Source: G965203045 sp965203045 (GTDB taxonomy: Bacteria > Pseudomonadota > Gammaproteobacteria > PS1 > Pseudothioglobaceae). From it: a DNA stretch of 64,000 bases. Where the stretch lies: contig OZ241850.1 of the NCBI GenBank assembly GCA_965203045.1, forward strand, positions 620,001-684,000, in the 5' to 3' direction. The translations under genes were made by a program, and so were the position numbers. Below the pieces are notes generated by a model, which made no database searches, was not told where the DNA came from, and saw only the letters and a program-made list of their open reading frames with translations. This document shows, piece after piece, positions 1-7,908 of the stretch. How positions within the stretch are numbered: the first letter of the stretch is position 1; each line of letters begins with the position of its first letter.

Positions 1-2
1 AT

Positions 3-611
3 TGGTGCTTGACTATTTTAGCTATTTTATTTATTAGTATTATTTTTAGTATCATCATTGAATGGCTGGGGATTATATTTGACTGGTGGGACCAACCTGA
101 TTATCATCACGCAAAAACAATGTTTGAAACTGAGTTGCAGTGGGTATTAGGTGATTTCTTAAGTCAAAATCCAATTTTGTCTGATTTTTTCCTAAATACA
201 CATAACAATATCTATTATTATTTAATTAAATCAACTGGACTGGAAGAGCTTTCACAAAGTGTTAGTGGTTTTATCTTAGTTGCAGTGCTATCAGCAATTT
301 ATATTATTGAAGTAGTTTTTGTAAGGATTATTGTTATTATGTGCGCTTTCCCAGCACTGATACTTTTTAGTGGTGTTGCAATAGTAGATGCCCTATATAT
401 GCGCAAAATGCGACAAAAAACCGGCGCTATAGAAAAAGCAGGTATTCATCACCATACCAAACGGTGGGTAAGACCACTAATCATAACTCCAATTGTGTTG
501 TTATTGGCTTCTCCTTTTTCAATACACCCTACCTATTTTGTGCTTTCTGTTAGTATAATCCCGGCAACAACTATTTGGATTTCTGTATCTACTTATAAAA
601 AATATTGGTAA
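3..611 (+). CDS. ICE conjugation membrane protein, DUF4400 / TIGR03747-like (5' end probably cut by window)
   Basis: About 200 residues with hydrophobic segments at residues 1-25, 85-130 and 155-195. The stretch KAGIHHHTKRWVRPL followed by a hydrophobic segment ending SIHP matches my recollection of the DUF4400 family (integrating conjugative element membrane protein, PFL_4697 type) carried in the type IV secretion gene block of PFGI/ICEclc-like elements. No ATG opens the frame: the first usable start is TTG at 9, and the frame is open to the window edge, so the true start may lie upstream. The protein probably sits in the inner membrane and assists the conjugation apparatus; its exact role is unknown. 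It is followed by a promoter and the first RNA leader. Confidence 0.7.
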   Translation, partial: WCLTILAILFISIIFSIIIEWLGIIFDWWDQPDYHHAKTMFETELQWVLGDFLSQNPILSDFFLNTHNNIYYYLIKSTGLEELSQSVSGFILVAVLSAIYIIEVVFVRIIVIMCAFPALILFSGVAIVDALYMRKMRQKTGAIEKAGIHHHTKRWVRPLIITPIVLLLASPFSIHPTYFVLSVSIIPATTIWISVSTYKKYW

Positions 612-633
612 ATGTTTTTTTATATGTTATAAT
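605..633 (+). promoter_or_regulatory. sigma70-type promoter of leader 1
   Basis: TTGGTA at 605-610 and TATAAT at 628-633 with 17 bp between them. Transcription would start near 640, right at the first hairpin of the structured leader. It overlaps the 3' end of the preceding gene. Confidence 0.6.
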
Positions 634-640
634 GGGTCAA

Positions 641-737
641 GTTGCTACTTGAGTAGCATTGCCAACTGCGCAAACACAGACTTATTTGGTCTGCAAGTTG
701 GCAACGATTAAGTGATGAGCTTATTGTTGATGTTTGT
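641..737 (+). ncRNA. Structured RNA leader, copy 1 of 4 (pseudoknot)
   Basis: Predicted structure: hairpin P0 GCTAC/GTAGC, then P1 CCAAC paired with GTTGG, enclosing hairpin P2 CAGAC/GTCTG, then hairpin P3 CAACGAT.../...ATTGTTG. A closing helix P4 pairs CAAACA (between P1 and P2) with TGTTTG (after P3). P1 and P4 cross, so the fold is a pseudoknot. The same plan recurs at 1791, 3963 and 8814 with compensatory changes. It sits just after a promoter and before small membrane ORFs. It resembles cis-acting leader RNAs; the described radC motif is one family to compare with. Function is inferred, not known. Confidence 0.7.
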
Positions 738-741
738 TTAA

Positions 742-769
742 GTCCATAGGGATTATCTACTATCCTTAT
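742..769 (+). promoter_or_regulatory. Hairpin after leader 1
   Basis: CCATAGGGAT and ATCCTTATGG pair over 10 bp around an 8-nt loop. Unlike the hairpins after the other leaders it has no immediate T-tract. A second inverted repeat, ACTCCT (780-785) with AGGAGT (807-812), could mask the AAGGAG sequence just before the short ATG at 822. Confidence 0.45.
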
Positions 770-817
770 GGCAAAGATGACTCCTATGATGTTTTTAATC
801 TAAATAAGGAGTTTTAG

Positions 818-985
818 TCTTATGAGAATAGTGCTAACTCAGTCGACAATGGCTTAGTTATCGCTGGTGCGGTGACTTCTGTATTCTATGAGGTAATACC
901 AAAACACATTACAATAATTGTTGGTATAGTAGGTGTTATACTAGTTATAGGTAGTGCGTTAACTAAGAATAAGGAGGTGGAATAA
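818..985 (+). pseudogene. Small membrane-protein frame without a good start
   Basis: A 55-codon open frame encodes a hydrophobic stretch rich in I, V and G and ends in KNKEVE. There is no ATG in frame after the upstream TAG at 815; GTG at 872 would give 37 aa. A Shine-Dalgarno-like AAGGAG precedes an ATG at 822 in another frame that stops after 11 codons, so a one-base frameshift is possible. The stop overlaps the ATG of the next gene (TAATG), which implies translational coupling. It may be a real tiny gene starting at GTG, or a frameshifted ICE membrane protein. Confidence 0.35.
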
Positions 986-1086
986 TGTTTACTATTATAT
1001 ACACTATTGTTGCTGCGGCTATTTTATTAGGCTTATTGTATATAGCCCATAAGCAAGAAGAAAACCAACCTCGTCAAAAAACCTAA
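985..1086 (+). CDS. 33-aa single-pass membrane peptide
   Basis: Starts with ATG after a strong ribosome binding site (AAGGAGGTGG, 971-980). The peptide begins MFTIIYTIVAAAILLGLL, a clear membrane segment, followed by a charged tail with KQEEN and RQKT. It overlaps the previous frame by one base. Small membrane proteins of this kind occur in ICE gene blocks, but I do not recognise a family. It is followed by two hairpins, the second an intrinsic terminator. Confidence 0.6.
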   Translation: MFTIIYTIVAAAILLGLLYIAHKQEENQPRQKT

Positions 1087-1107
1087 CTTTTTGATGTCTT
1101 AAATTTA

Positions 1108-1127
1108 ATCACAATCATCGTTGTGAT
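1108..1127 (+). promoter_or_regulatory. Hairpin ATCACAA/TTGTGAT
   Basis: Perfect 7-bp stem with a 6-nt loop, a short distance upstream of the terminator hairpin at 1137. It could be an anti-terminator arm or a protein site. No T-tract. Confidence 0.35.
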
Positions 1128-1136
1128 TCCAATCAT

Positions 1137-1189
1137 CCTACAAGGATACTCTAGTCCTTGCAGGGATGAGTATTTCCTTGTAGGTTTTT
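1137..1189 (+). terminator. Intrinsic terminator/attenuator before the DUF3275 gene
   Basis: CCTACAAGGA pairs with TCCTTGTAGG, extended inside by ATACTC/GAGTAT, then TTTTT at 1185-1189. Only about 11 nt separate the T-tract from the AAGGAGG ribosome binding site of the next gene. That position fits an attenuator better than a simple end-of-operon terminator. Confidence 0.75.
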
Positions 1190-1214
1190 AATCTTTAACT
1201 ACAAGGAGGAAGTC

Positions 1215-1772
1215 ATGTATCAATTCAATGGCACATTAACTGTTAAAAAAATCAATGGTAGAAACGGCGAGTTTTCCGTTGGTTCTATCCAATCACCAAT
1301 CGGTGAGTTCAAAGTAAAGCAGCCGGAATTAGACCAATATGAGCAAGGCTCTTATGAAGGTCGTTTTACCATTGCTAATATATCTGCAAGATCATCATAT
1401 TTTGGCACTGGTGCTTTAATATTTGAAAACCTTGCAGAATTAGCTGAAATTAACATTGATATTGTTGATGAAAATGCGGTAATTGAGCAAAACATTGAAC
1501 CAGATCCAATTGAAACTGACAATATTGCAACAACTGAGCCTAGTTCTTTAGCCAAAGAAAAGGTTGTAAAAGAAACTAAATCTGTTGAAAAAACAAGCGA
1601 TGTAGATAGCAATTTGTTAAATTCAAAACAGCTTGATAAATTTAGTAGTCGTGAGGGTATTAAATTAGATCCAGCAGTAGGGGCTGAGAGGTTTAGAAGC
1701 CAAGTTAAGTTTTTGCGGAAAAATCACTATTTTTGGAATGCTAAAGAGAGTGTTTGGCAATCTAAAAAGTGA
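1215..1772 (+). CDS. DUF3275 family ICE protein
   Basis: 185 aa. The N-terminal 80 residues (GTLTVKKINGRNGEFSVG..., then IGEFKVK and YEGRF) match the DUF3275 pattern I recall from ICEs of the PFGI/ICEclc type. A low-complexity acidic and threonine-rich linker (about 85-130) leads to a C-terminal basic motif, with GIKLDPAVGAERFRSQ and a final FWNAKESVWQSKK, also typical of the family. ATG at 1215 follows AAGGAGG. Probably a cytosolic accessory factor of ICE transfer or maintenance; biochemical function unknown. An intrinsic terminator lies immediately upstream, and leader copy 2 begins 18 nt after the stop. Confidence 0.75.
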   Translation: MYQFNGTLTVKKINGRNGEFSVGSIQSPIGEFKVKQPELDQYEQGSYEGRFTIANISARSSYFGTGALIFENLAELAEINIDIVDENAVIEQNIEPDPIETDNIATTEPSSLAKEKVVKETKSVEKTSDVDSNLLNSKQLDKFSSREGIKLDPAVGAERFRSQVKFLRKNHYFWNAKESVWQSKK

Positions 1773-1790
1773 TTATATCAGGTTATTAAC

Positions 1791-1886
1791 GCACTCAAGA
1801 GTGTGCTAATACTAGCCGTGCAAACACAGAACTATCTAGTCTGTAAGTTAGCAACAATTAGCGATGAGTTAATTGTTGATGTTTGC
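1791..1886 (+). ncRNA. Structured RNA leader, copy 2 of 4
   Basis: Same fold as copy 1 with base changes that keep pairing: P0 CACT/AGTG, P1 CTAGC/GTTAG (C-G changed to T-A, A-T to G-T), P2 ACAGA/TCTGT, P3 CAACAATTA/TAATTGTTG (9 perfect pairs), and P4 GCAAACA/TGTTTGC (7 pairs, with G-C where copy 4 has A-T). It stands between the DUF3275 gene and the gene at 2126. Confidence 0.7.
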
Positions 1887-2065
1887 CATAAAGGCGGCTA
1901 ATGTTTTTAAAAGAAGTACAGCCTCCAAAACTGTGCCTTTTAAAAAGATTCATTCGGGTTGCAAACTGAATAAATGTTATCCGCTTTGGGATATTTTATC
2001 CTTGACGGGGGATAATTTAGCCTAAAAAAAATATCCTGTTAAATTGGATATTTTACCAACCCAAG
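1887..2065 (+). other. Leader 2 spacer with further hairpins, no gene
   Basis: About 180 bases between the structured RNA and the attenuator. AAAATATCC and GGATATTTT form one hairpin near 2030-2053, and GGATATTTTATCC near 1989 is a second candidate pairing partner, so mutually exclusive folds are possible. No credible ORF with a ribosome binding site was seen. Confidence 0.45.
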
Positions 2066-2111
2066 AGGGGCATACTAACCCCTTGTGGGTTAGTGTGCTT
2101 CTCTGTTTTTT
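2066..2111 (+). terminator. Intrinsic terminator/attenuator before the 2126 gene
   Basis: GCATACTAACCC pairs with GGGTTAGTGTGC over 12 bp with a 5-nt loop, ending in a T-rich run to 2111. The ribosome binding site TAGGAGAA starts two bases later, so this hairpin lies in the leader of the downstream gene and would abort its transcription unless overcome. Confidence 0.8.
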
Positions 2112-2125
2112 ATAGGAGAAACACA

Positions 2126-2716
2126 ATGAGTAAACAACAAATGGTAACCATAAAAGAGCAAAGCTATGTGTTTTGCGATGCTTTTGTTGGTAATGATTAT
2201 GGTATTTTATTTATGAGTGTATGGGGTAGAACTAGCTCAGTTCAACAATTTATAGCTCGTATGGAACTACCATATCACGAAGGAGGTATTGAAACACTCA
2301 ATTTTAACGCTCATGATATTTTTGACGGGTCTTGTGCTTTTAGTATTCCCAATACCAAAAACCTAACAAAAATATCAGGTAGAGTGCCAGGGACTATTTA
2401 TGGCGCTGATTTATCACAAATGTTTGTCTATGATAAGTTAGCTACTCGACTTGACCACAGTAATCATAAGGCTGTTGTGCTAGAAAATAACAATGTTATC
2501 TCTGATGCACAGCTCTGGACACTTGTCAAAGAATTATCATCCATACCACTGCTTGACCACTGGCAAAAAAAAGTACTCTCTATTTGTTATGAAGATGGAT
2601 ATGTGGATCACATCAGTGGTTATGGTATTAATGCTGTTAGTGTTAATTTAGAAGTTGATGATTTTGAAAAGTCAATATCAGCAATGATTAAAAACCAAAC
2701 TTTAACTATTAATTAA
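2126..2716 (+). CDS. ICE-encoded hypothetical protein, 196 aa
   Basis: The ATG at 2126 is chosen over an upstream in-frame ATG at 2093 because it follows TAGGAGAA at 2113 and because 2093 lies inside the attenuator hairpin. The product is soluble, mixed alpha/beta, with no signal peptide or membrane segment; I do not recognise a domain. It is 10 nt upstream of the DUF6094 gene, which has its own ribosome binding site (AAGGAGA), so the two are probably co-transcribed behind leader 2. An accessory DNA-processing role is plausible from context only. Confidence 0.6.
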   Translation: MSKQQMVTIKEQSYVFCDAFVGNDYGILFMSVWGRTSSVQQFIARMELPYHEGGIETLNFNAHDIFDGSCAFSIPNTKNLTKISGRVPGTIYGADLSQMFVYDKLATRLDHSNHKAVVLENNNVISDAQLWTLVKELSSIPLLDHWQKKVLSICYEDGYVDHISGYGINAVSVNLEVDDFEKSISAMIKNQTLTIN

Positions 2717-2726
2717 GGAGATAATT

Positions 2727-3866
2727 ATGGCTTTAATTTTCCAAAGACTAGCGAGAAACTTCGCTAAAAATGGTTACTTCCCAACTGATGAAAAAACTAT
2801 GGCTGGCATTATTGCCAGACTTGGTTTTGATGCAGAAGGTAATAAAAACAAACAAGGCGTTGTGCGTTTATTAGACCCTTGTTGTGGTGAAGGCACTGCA
2901 CTGGCAGAATGTAAAAACCACTTAAGCAATTATTTAGGTAGTGCCAAAAACAAAATTGAGACAGTTGGTATTGAGATAGACAAAGAAAGAGCGTATCACG
3001 CTAAATCAATGTCCATCTTAGATACTATAGCACATGGTAATCTAAATAATTGCCATATGCCAGCTCGTCAATTTGGTTTATTGTTTTTAAATCCGCCTTA
3101 TGGCAGAATGTTGTCTGATAATAATGGCTTGTCTGATAAATCTAGTGCTAGTCGCTATGAGGTGATGTTTTATGAGAATACTAACAAATTATTGCAATTT
3201 GGCGGTGTTATGGTATTAATCATTCCTCATTATTCATTTGATAAAAAATTAGCAAATATGGTCGCATCACATTTTAAAAATGTTTCATTATTTGCAGCAC
3301 CAGAACAACGGTTTAAACAAATTGTTTTATTTGGTGTGCGCCAAAAGGCAGCAACACCGAATAGAGCAATAGTTAATTTATTGTTAAAAGCGGCCACTGA
3401 TATCAGTATTTTGCCGGTGTTAAATGATGATGCAGCAAAAGAAGCATCTTATTATGCAATACCGCTGTCTACAACTGAGCTAAAGATTCGCCAAATTGAG
3501 TTAGATACGGACCAGTTATTTGAGCAATTGCAAAACAAGAAAAGTTTATGGAATAGTTTTTCTTCGTATTTTTCAAGTATTAATGCAAATGTTTATAGGC
3601 CACTTAATAGGCTATCTGATTGGCATGTTGGGCTAAGCCTAGCAGCTGGCAAGATTTCTGGTAAGGTTGTATCAAATGATGGTCGTTGTTTATTTGTCAA
3701 AGGCAATACCTTTAAGGATAAGCGTACAACTGTGAAACAACACTTAAAAGAATCTGGCGAGATGACTGAGACAAGGACACAAACTGATATATTTGTGCCG
3801 GTTATAAAAGCTATTGATTTTAGTAAAAACAGTGATTCGTTTGGCGATGTAATTACTATTAGGTAA
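2727..3866 (+). CDS. DUF6094 / class I SAM-dependent DNA methyltransferase-like protein
   Basis: 379 aa. Motif I is DPCCGEGTA at residues 50-58 (SAM binding). Catalytic motif IV is NPPYG at 122-126, as in amino-methyltransferases acting on adenine N6 or cytosine N4. The N-terminus FQRLARNFAKNGYFPTDE and overall plan fit the DUF6094 proteins often found in ICEs. The C-terminal 150 residues may form a target-recognition region. In an ICE such an enzyme could protect the incoming element from host restriction; that is inference. The start follows AAGGAGA with good spacing. Confidence 0.75.
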   Translation: MALIFQRLARNFAKNGYFPTDEKTMAGIIARLGFDAEGNKNKQGVVRLLDPCCGEGTALAECKNHLSNYLGSAKNKIETVGIEIDKERAYHAKSMSILDTIAHGNLNNCHMPARQFGLLFLNPPYGRMLSDNNGLSDKSSASRYEVMFYENTNKLLQFGGVMVLIIPHYSFDKKLANMVASHFKNVSLFAAPEQRFKQIVLFGVRQKAATPNRAIVNLLLKAATDISILPVLNDDAAKEASYYAIPLSTTELKIRQIELDTDQLFEQLQNKKSLWNSFSSYFSSINANVYRPLNRLSDWHVGLSLAAGKISGKVVSNDGRCLFVKGNTFKDKRTTVKQHLKESGEMTETRTQTDIFVPVIKAIDFSKNSDSFGDVITIR

Positions 3867-3886
3867 TTTATTACTATCAAATGCTC

Positions 3887-3910
3887 TGCCCCTATTTAAT
3901 AGGGGCATTT
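3887..3910 (+). terminator. Terminator-like hairpin after the DUF6094 gene
   Basis: TGCCCCTA and TAGGGGCA pair perfectly around a 5-nt loop 21 bases after the stop codon, followed by a short T-run. It is directly joined to the 16-bp inverted repeat at 3907. Confidence 0.55.
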
Positions 3911-3944
3911 CTAAAATATACTACCCAAAGTATATTTTAGAAAT
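3907..3944 (+). repeat. Perfect 16-bp inverted repeat
   Basis: ATTTCTAAAATATACT is repeated in inverse orientation at 3929-3944 around the 6-nt spacer ACCCAA. It lies between a terminator hairpin and structured leader 3 and is long enough to be a regulator operator, an RNA hairpin or a resolution site. Confidence 0.6.
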
Positions 3945-3962
3945 ACTAGTGATAACAAATTT

Positions 3963-4057
3963 AAAGCACTTCTGGTGCTTATATCAACTGTGCAAACACA
4001 AGTCGTCTGGCTTGTAAGTTGGCAACGATGAGCAATTGGTTCATTGTTGATGTTTGT
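3963..4057 (+). ncRNA. Structured RNA leader, copy 3 of 4
   Basis: Same fold: P0 AAGCAC/GTGCTT, P1 TCAAC/GTTGG, P2 ACAAG/CTTGT (two pairs exchanged relative to CAGA/TCTG in copies 1 and 2), P3 CAACGATGA/TCATTGTTG, P4 CAAACA/TGTTTG. The P2 changes at adjacent positions are compensatory on both sides, which supports a real RNA helix. Confidence 0.7.
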
Positions 4058-4128
4058 TTAGCTTAAAGACTTAATAATTATTGCCTTAAGTAAATGATAG
4101 GAGCAATTTTTGTTAATTTTAAACCTAA

Positions 4129-4175
4129 AGGGTGGATTGGTTAACCCTTTGGGGATTAACACGTCCCTCTTTTTT
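4129..4175 (+). terminator. Intrinsic terminator/attenuator before the 4194 gene
   Basis: AGGG...GTTAACCC pairs with GGGATTAAC...CCCT (one bulge and an internal loop), followed by CTTTTTT. The ribosome binding site CAGGAGG begins at 4181, six bases after the T-tract. Confidence 0.7.
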
Positions 4176-4193
4176 ACTCACAGGAGGTGTGTT

Positions 4194-4409
4194 ATGTTTT
4201 ATAAATCTTTTTTATACGCCTGTCGGTGTGTAAAAATTCTAATGCTGATTTGCAGTTTTGGTTTATTTGATTTAATTATTGAATTATTACTAAAACTTAT
4301 CACTAGCTATATCAAATTATTAATTAGTTTTGGACATAAGCGCCAATTAGGTCGCATCATTATGTTTTGTCCTTCTTATGATAAGGATAAGAAAGACAAG
4401 TCTAAGTAA
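4194..4409 (+). CDS. 71-aa small membrane protein
   Basis: ATG at 4194 after CAGGAGGTGT; longer in-frame versions start inside the attenuator and lack a ribosome binding site. Residues 10-55 form two hydrophobic helices interrupted by a few charged residues, followed by a basic tail rich in lysine (DKDKKDKSK). No family recognised. It stands behind leader 3 and ahead of another attenuator and the helicase gene. A membrane anchor or conjugation accessory peptide is possible. Confidence 0.6.
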   Translation: MFYKSFLYACRCVKILMLICSFGLFDLIIELLLKLITSYIKLLISFGHKRQLGRIIMFCPSYDKDKKDKSK

Positions 4410-4417
4410 TTCCCTTT

Positions 4418-4457
4418 GGGGTGTATTTATCCTAAAAGGGTAAATACACTCCTTTTT
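4418..4457 (+). terminator. Intrinsic terminator/attenuator before the helicase gene
   Basis: GGGGTGTATTTA pairs with TAAATACACTCC (one G-T pair), extended by TCC/GGG at the loop, then TTTTT. The helicase ribosome binding site (AAGGAG) lies 14 bases further on. Confidence 0.75.
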
Positions 4458-4482
4458 AATCAATATAAACAAGGAGTATGTT

Positions 4483-6801
4483 ATGAATACAACATTTGAT
4501 GAAAATCAACAACCTGAGATACAACAATTAAGCAACTCTACACTATCACTACAACAATTTGTTAGTGATTTTGGTGATGGTTTAATTGATAAAGTAGCAA
4601 AGCAATTACCACCGTTGTTTAGTGGTGATTATCCTAAGTATTGGGATGATGTTATGAGTAAATTATCAAGACAGCCATTTGATGCACAAAGCAAGGTAGT
4701 TGCTAGTATTGCTTCATTGCTTTTTACTCACAATCAGCCAGCAAGTGTTATCAATGCCGAGATGGGCACCGGTAAAACCATAATGGCAATATCAATAGCA
4801 GCAATTGCAGCTGTTGAGGGGCTGAGTAAAAGTTTAGTTATTGCACCACCACACTTGGTATATAAGTGGCGCAGAGAAATATTAGACACTATTCCTGATG
4901 CAAAAGTTGTGATTTTAAACGGCCCAGACGCTTTATCTAAGCTTATTAAGTTAAGAGTGGATATAGAGGCTGGTTTGTATAAGCAATCATCAGCTATTAC
5001 ATTTTATATTATGGGTAGGGTCAGAATGCGCATGGGGTTTAACTGGTCTCAATCTGTTGCTAAAACCTTAGTTCCTCAATACTATGAGCATGATGATAAT
5101 GGTGATGATAGCAAAAAAGGTAAATTAAAATCTTTAATTAGGTCTGATGTTTGTCCAAATTGCTACAAACCACAACGTGATAATGACGGTAATATTATCA
5201 GCACTATTGTTGATACTGATAAAAGGATGTATTGCAAATATTGTAATTCCCCTCTTTGGACTTTGCATAGAGCAAGACAAAAAACACTCACGCAAAAAGA
5301 AATTTTGCAACAAGCGCTGTGTCAAATCCCAACTATCGGTAAAAAAACTGCTAATAAATTATTAGCTCAATTCGGCAAGAAGACTATACAAAATATGTTA
5401 GCTGATAACATTTATGAATTTGTTAATTTACTTGATGATAATGGTAATTTAGTATTTTCAGATAAAAAAGCTATGCGTATTGAAAAAGCGCTTGCAAAAA
5501 TTGAGTTTGGTTTTGGACAAGGCGGTTATCAACCAACAGAGTTTATTAAACGTTATTTGCCTAATAACTTCTTTGATTTGCTCATTGTTGATGAAGGGCA
5601 TGAATACAAAAATGGAGATTCGGCTCAAGGTCAAGCAATGGGAGTGCTAGCTTCTAAAACCAAAAAAGCTCTATTGCTAACAGGCACCCTAATGGGTGGT
5701 TATGCTTCAGACTTGTTTTACTTACTTTGGAGACTAAATCCGCAAAAAATGCTAGATTGTGGCTATATACCTAAGAATAATTCATTAGGTAGCGCCTCAA
5801 TGGCATTTATGCGTGAACATGGTGTGCTAAAAGATGTGTTTAAGGAGTCTGAGGGTAGTGCTCATAAAACCGCAAGGGGCAAAAAAATTAACATTAGAAC
5901 TCACAAAGCCCCTGGTTTTGGCCCAAAAGGCATTGTTGACCACGTGTTGCCAATTACAGCATTTCTAAAACTAAAGGATATTGGACAAAGTGTATTGCCT
6001 AGTTATAATGAGGAGATTATCCACGTGCCAATGACATATCAGCAAAAAGAAATTTATGCCAATATGTCAACTACTTTAAGTGATGAAATGAAGCGCTGTT
6101 TAGCAACGGGTGATAATAGCTTATTAGGCGTTGTTCTTAATGTTTTATTAAGATGGTCTGACACAGCTTTTGCAGATGAAATTGTCATACATCCTAGAGA
6201 ACGTAATATCTTGTTTTCTCAACAAGCAATTTTTGATGATAATACTCCAGCCCCTAAGGAAGAGGCTTTAATTAACTACATCAAAAAAGAAAAACAACAA
6301 GGTCGCAGAGTGCTGGTTTATACAGTTTATACCGGCAAACGCGATATTACGTTTCGTATAAAAAGGATGTTTGAATATAATTCAATCAAAACCGCTATTC
6401 TGCGTTCAAGTGTGAGCACAGATAAACGTGAAGATTGGATTATGGAACAAGTTGATAAAGATATTGATGTAATGATATGTAATCCTGAGTTAGTGAAAAC
6501 TGGCTTAGATTTGCTTGATTTCCCAACAATCATTTTTATGCAAACAGGTTATAATGTCTATACAGTCCAACAAGCTGCAAGACGTAGTTGGCGCATTGGA
6601 CAGAAGCATGATGTCAAAGTAGTTTTTTTGGCTTATGAGGACACCGCGCAAGTTTCATGTCAACAACTAATGGGCAAAAAAATAGCGATAAGCCAGTCTA
6701 CATCGGGCGATATTCCTGATAATGGACTAGATTCACTCAATACTCAGGAAGAGAGCATTGAGATGGCACTTGCCAAACAATTGCTTGCTGCTAGAAAATA
6801 A
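4483..6801 (+). CDS. SNF2-like superfamily 2 helicase of the ICE
   Basis: 772 aa. Walker A is EMGTGKT at residues 93-99 and motif II is DEGH at 370-373. The C-terminal RecA-like domain carries an arginine-finger motif VI, QQAARRSWRIGQ, near residue 700, characteristic of SNF2-type translocases. A zinc-ribbon-like insertion has cysteines at 224, 227, 251 and 254. A helicase of this build recurs in ICE gene blocks; it probably remodels or translocates DNA during transfer or replication of the element. ATG at 4483 follows AAGGAGTATGTT. The frame is intact and full length, and a clean terminator follows. Confidence 0.8.
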   Translation: MNTTFDENQQPEIQQLSNSTLSLQQFVSDFGDGLIDKVAKQLPPLFSGDYPKYWDDVMSKLSRQPFDAQSKVVASIASLLFTHNQPASVINAEMGTGKTIMAISIAAIAAVEGLSKSLVIAPPHLVYKWRREILDTIPDAKVVILNGPDALSKLIKLRVDIEAGLYKQSSAITFYIMGRVRMRMGFNWSQSVAKTLVPQYYEHDDNGDDSKKGKLKSLIRSDVCPNCYKPQRDNDGNIISTIVDTDKRMYCKYCNSPLWTLHRARQKTLTQKEILQQALCQIPTIGKKTANKLLAQFGKKTIQNMLADNIYEFVNLLDDNGNLVFSDKKAMRIEKALAKIEFGFGQGGYQPTEFIKRYLPNNFFDLLIVDEGHEYKNGDSAQGQAMGVLASKTKKALLLTGTLMGGYASDLFYLLWRLNPQKMLDCGYIPKNNSLGSASMAFMREHGVLKDVFKESEGSAHKTARGKKINIRTHKAPGFGPKGIVDHVLPITAFLKLKDIGQSVLPSYNEEIIHVPMTYQQKEIYANMSTTLSDEMKRCLATGDNSLLGVVLNVLLRWSDTAFADEIVIHPRERNILFSQQAIFDDNTPAPKEEALINYIKKEKQQGRRVLVYTVYTGKRDITFRIKRMFEYNSIKTAILRSSVSTDKREDWIMEQVDKDIDVMICNPELVKTGLDLLDFPTIIFMQTGYNVYTVQQAARRSWRIGQKHDVKVVFLAYEDTAQVSCQQLMGKKIAISQSTSGDIPDNGLDSLNTQEESIEMALAKQLLAARK

Positions 6802-6810
6802 ACTTTCAAT

Positions 6811-6838
6811 AAAACCCGCTGTAAAGGCGGGTTTTATT
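6811..6838 (+). terminator. Intrinsic terminator after the helicase gene
   Basis: AAAACCCGC and GCGGGTTTT form a 9-bp stem with a 7-nt loop; the T-run is part of the stem. It lies 9 nt after the helicase stop and separates it from the integrase unit. Confidence 0.8.
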
Positions 6839-6929
6839 ATCTCTGATAAAAAATTTATGAATAAATTATCTCAAAATTATTATTGTATGTTTAAAATGTG
6901 CGCTCTTTTAATGAAGGAAGTAATATACT

Positions 6930-7817
6930 ATGAAAAAACAATTATCAATAAATGAATTATTCAATTTATACAAATCAGAAAGGTTACCAAGTAGTGCTAG
7001 CATAAAAAATTACACTTCATTACTTAGAATTTATAGTCGTGATATCGGCATTACAAATATTGATGTCAAACATGAACAATTGATTAAGTGGCGAGATAAA
7101 ATACTATCAAGGGCAACTAAAACAACTTTTAATAGTTATTTACGACAAATGAAAGCATTGTATGAAGTTGCTGTTGAATTTAATTATTTATCAGCAAATC
7201 CATTTAAAAAACTAAAATGCGTTCCTATCTATCGTATCAAACCTAAAACTATTAGCAAAAAAACTCTAGCTAGTGCGATTAACTTATGCAATTATATTGA
7301 TAATGGTTGGTTTTGGTCTGCTGTAATAAATATTTTGTATTATACCGGAATACGCCGCAGACAGCTGGTGAACCTGAAATGGCGTGATATTAATTTTAAG
7401 AATACGACTATTAAATTATCATCTCAAGGTTCAAAAACTAAAAGAGAGTCACTACTACCCCTCACAGACAAGAATATAAATAATCTAATATTACTCAAAG
7501 AAAAATCAATGGCGGTAAACCCTAATTTAACAAAAAATGATCAGGTATTTAATTTAGCTCTATTTTCTAAAAGAATGATTAAAGACACTATGAATGTTGA
7601 AAATGTTTCAAACTTCTTTAAAAGAGTATCCAATAATATTGACCAGCCAATATCGTCTCATAGACTGCGACATACAATGGCAACCAATATTGCTAATCAT
7701 CCTAACAGCAATATCAAAGCATTACAGCAAATATTAGGGCATACAAGTTTAGAGGTAACATTGTCTTATGTCCATCCTCGTTTGGAGGATATGAGAAGAA
7801 TGCAAGAACTGCTTTAA
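6930..7817 (+). CDS. int: Tyrosine recombinase (ICE integrase), complete
   Basis: 295 aa with an N-terminal core-binding SAM-like domain (residues 5-100) and a C-terminal catalytic domain. The conserved set is visible: R142 in TGIRRRQL, H244 and R247 in SHRLRHTMAT, H271 in GHTSLEV, and nucleophile Y280 in TLSYVHP. The enzyme cuts and rejoins DNA at the attachment site through a 3'-phosphotyrosine. A ribosome binding site (GAAGGAAG) precedes the ATG. The last 170 bases and the 3' flank recur almost identically at 9109-9370, next to a tRNA-Thr 3' fragment, which identifies the probable integration target. Confidence 0.9.
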   Translation: MKKQLSINELFNLYKSERLPSSASIKNYTSLLRIYSRDIGITNIDVKHEQLIKWRDKILSRATKTTFNSYLRQMKALYEVAVEFNYLSANPFKKLKCVPIYRIKPKTISKKTLASAINLCNYIDNGWFWSAVINILYYTGIRRRQLVNLKWRDINFKNTTIKLSSQGSKTKRESLLPLTDKNINNLILLKEKSMAVNPNLTKNDQVFNLALFSKRMIKDTMNVENVSNFFKRVSNNIDQPISSHRLRHTMATNIANHPNSNIKALQQILGHTSLEVTLSYVHPRLEDMRRMQELL

Positions 7818-7905
7818 TTAAACAAATTCGTGGTAGCTATTTCTAAATAAATCAATTTTAAAAAAAGTTGCATAATATAAAAATTTGATTATAATGATAG
7901 GGAAG
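7647..7905 (+). repeat. Direct repeat A: integrase 3' end plus flank
   Basis: About 259 bp nearly identical to 9109-9370. I see one substitution in the coding part and a few in the A/T run and tail. It covers the end of the integrase gene and about 88 bp downstream. Confidence 0.9.
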
Positions 7906-7908
7906 ATT

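Noticed and set aside
5147..5365. 72-codon ORF overlapping the helicase gene
   Set aside because: Alternate frame inside an intact helicase reading frame.
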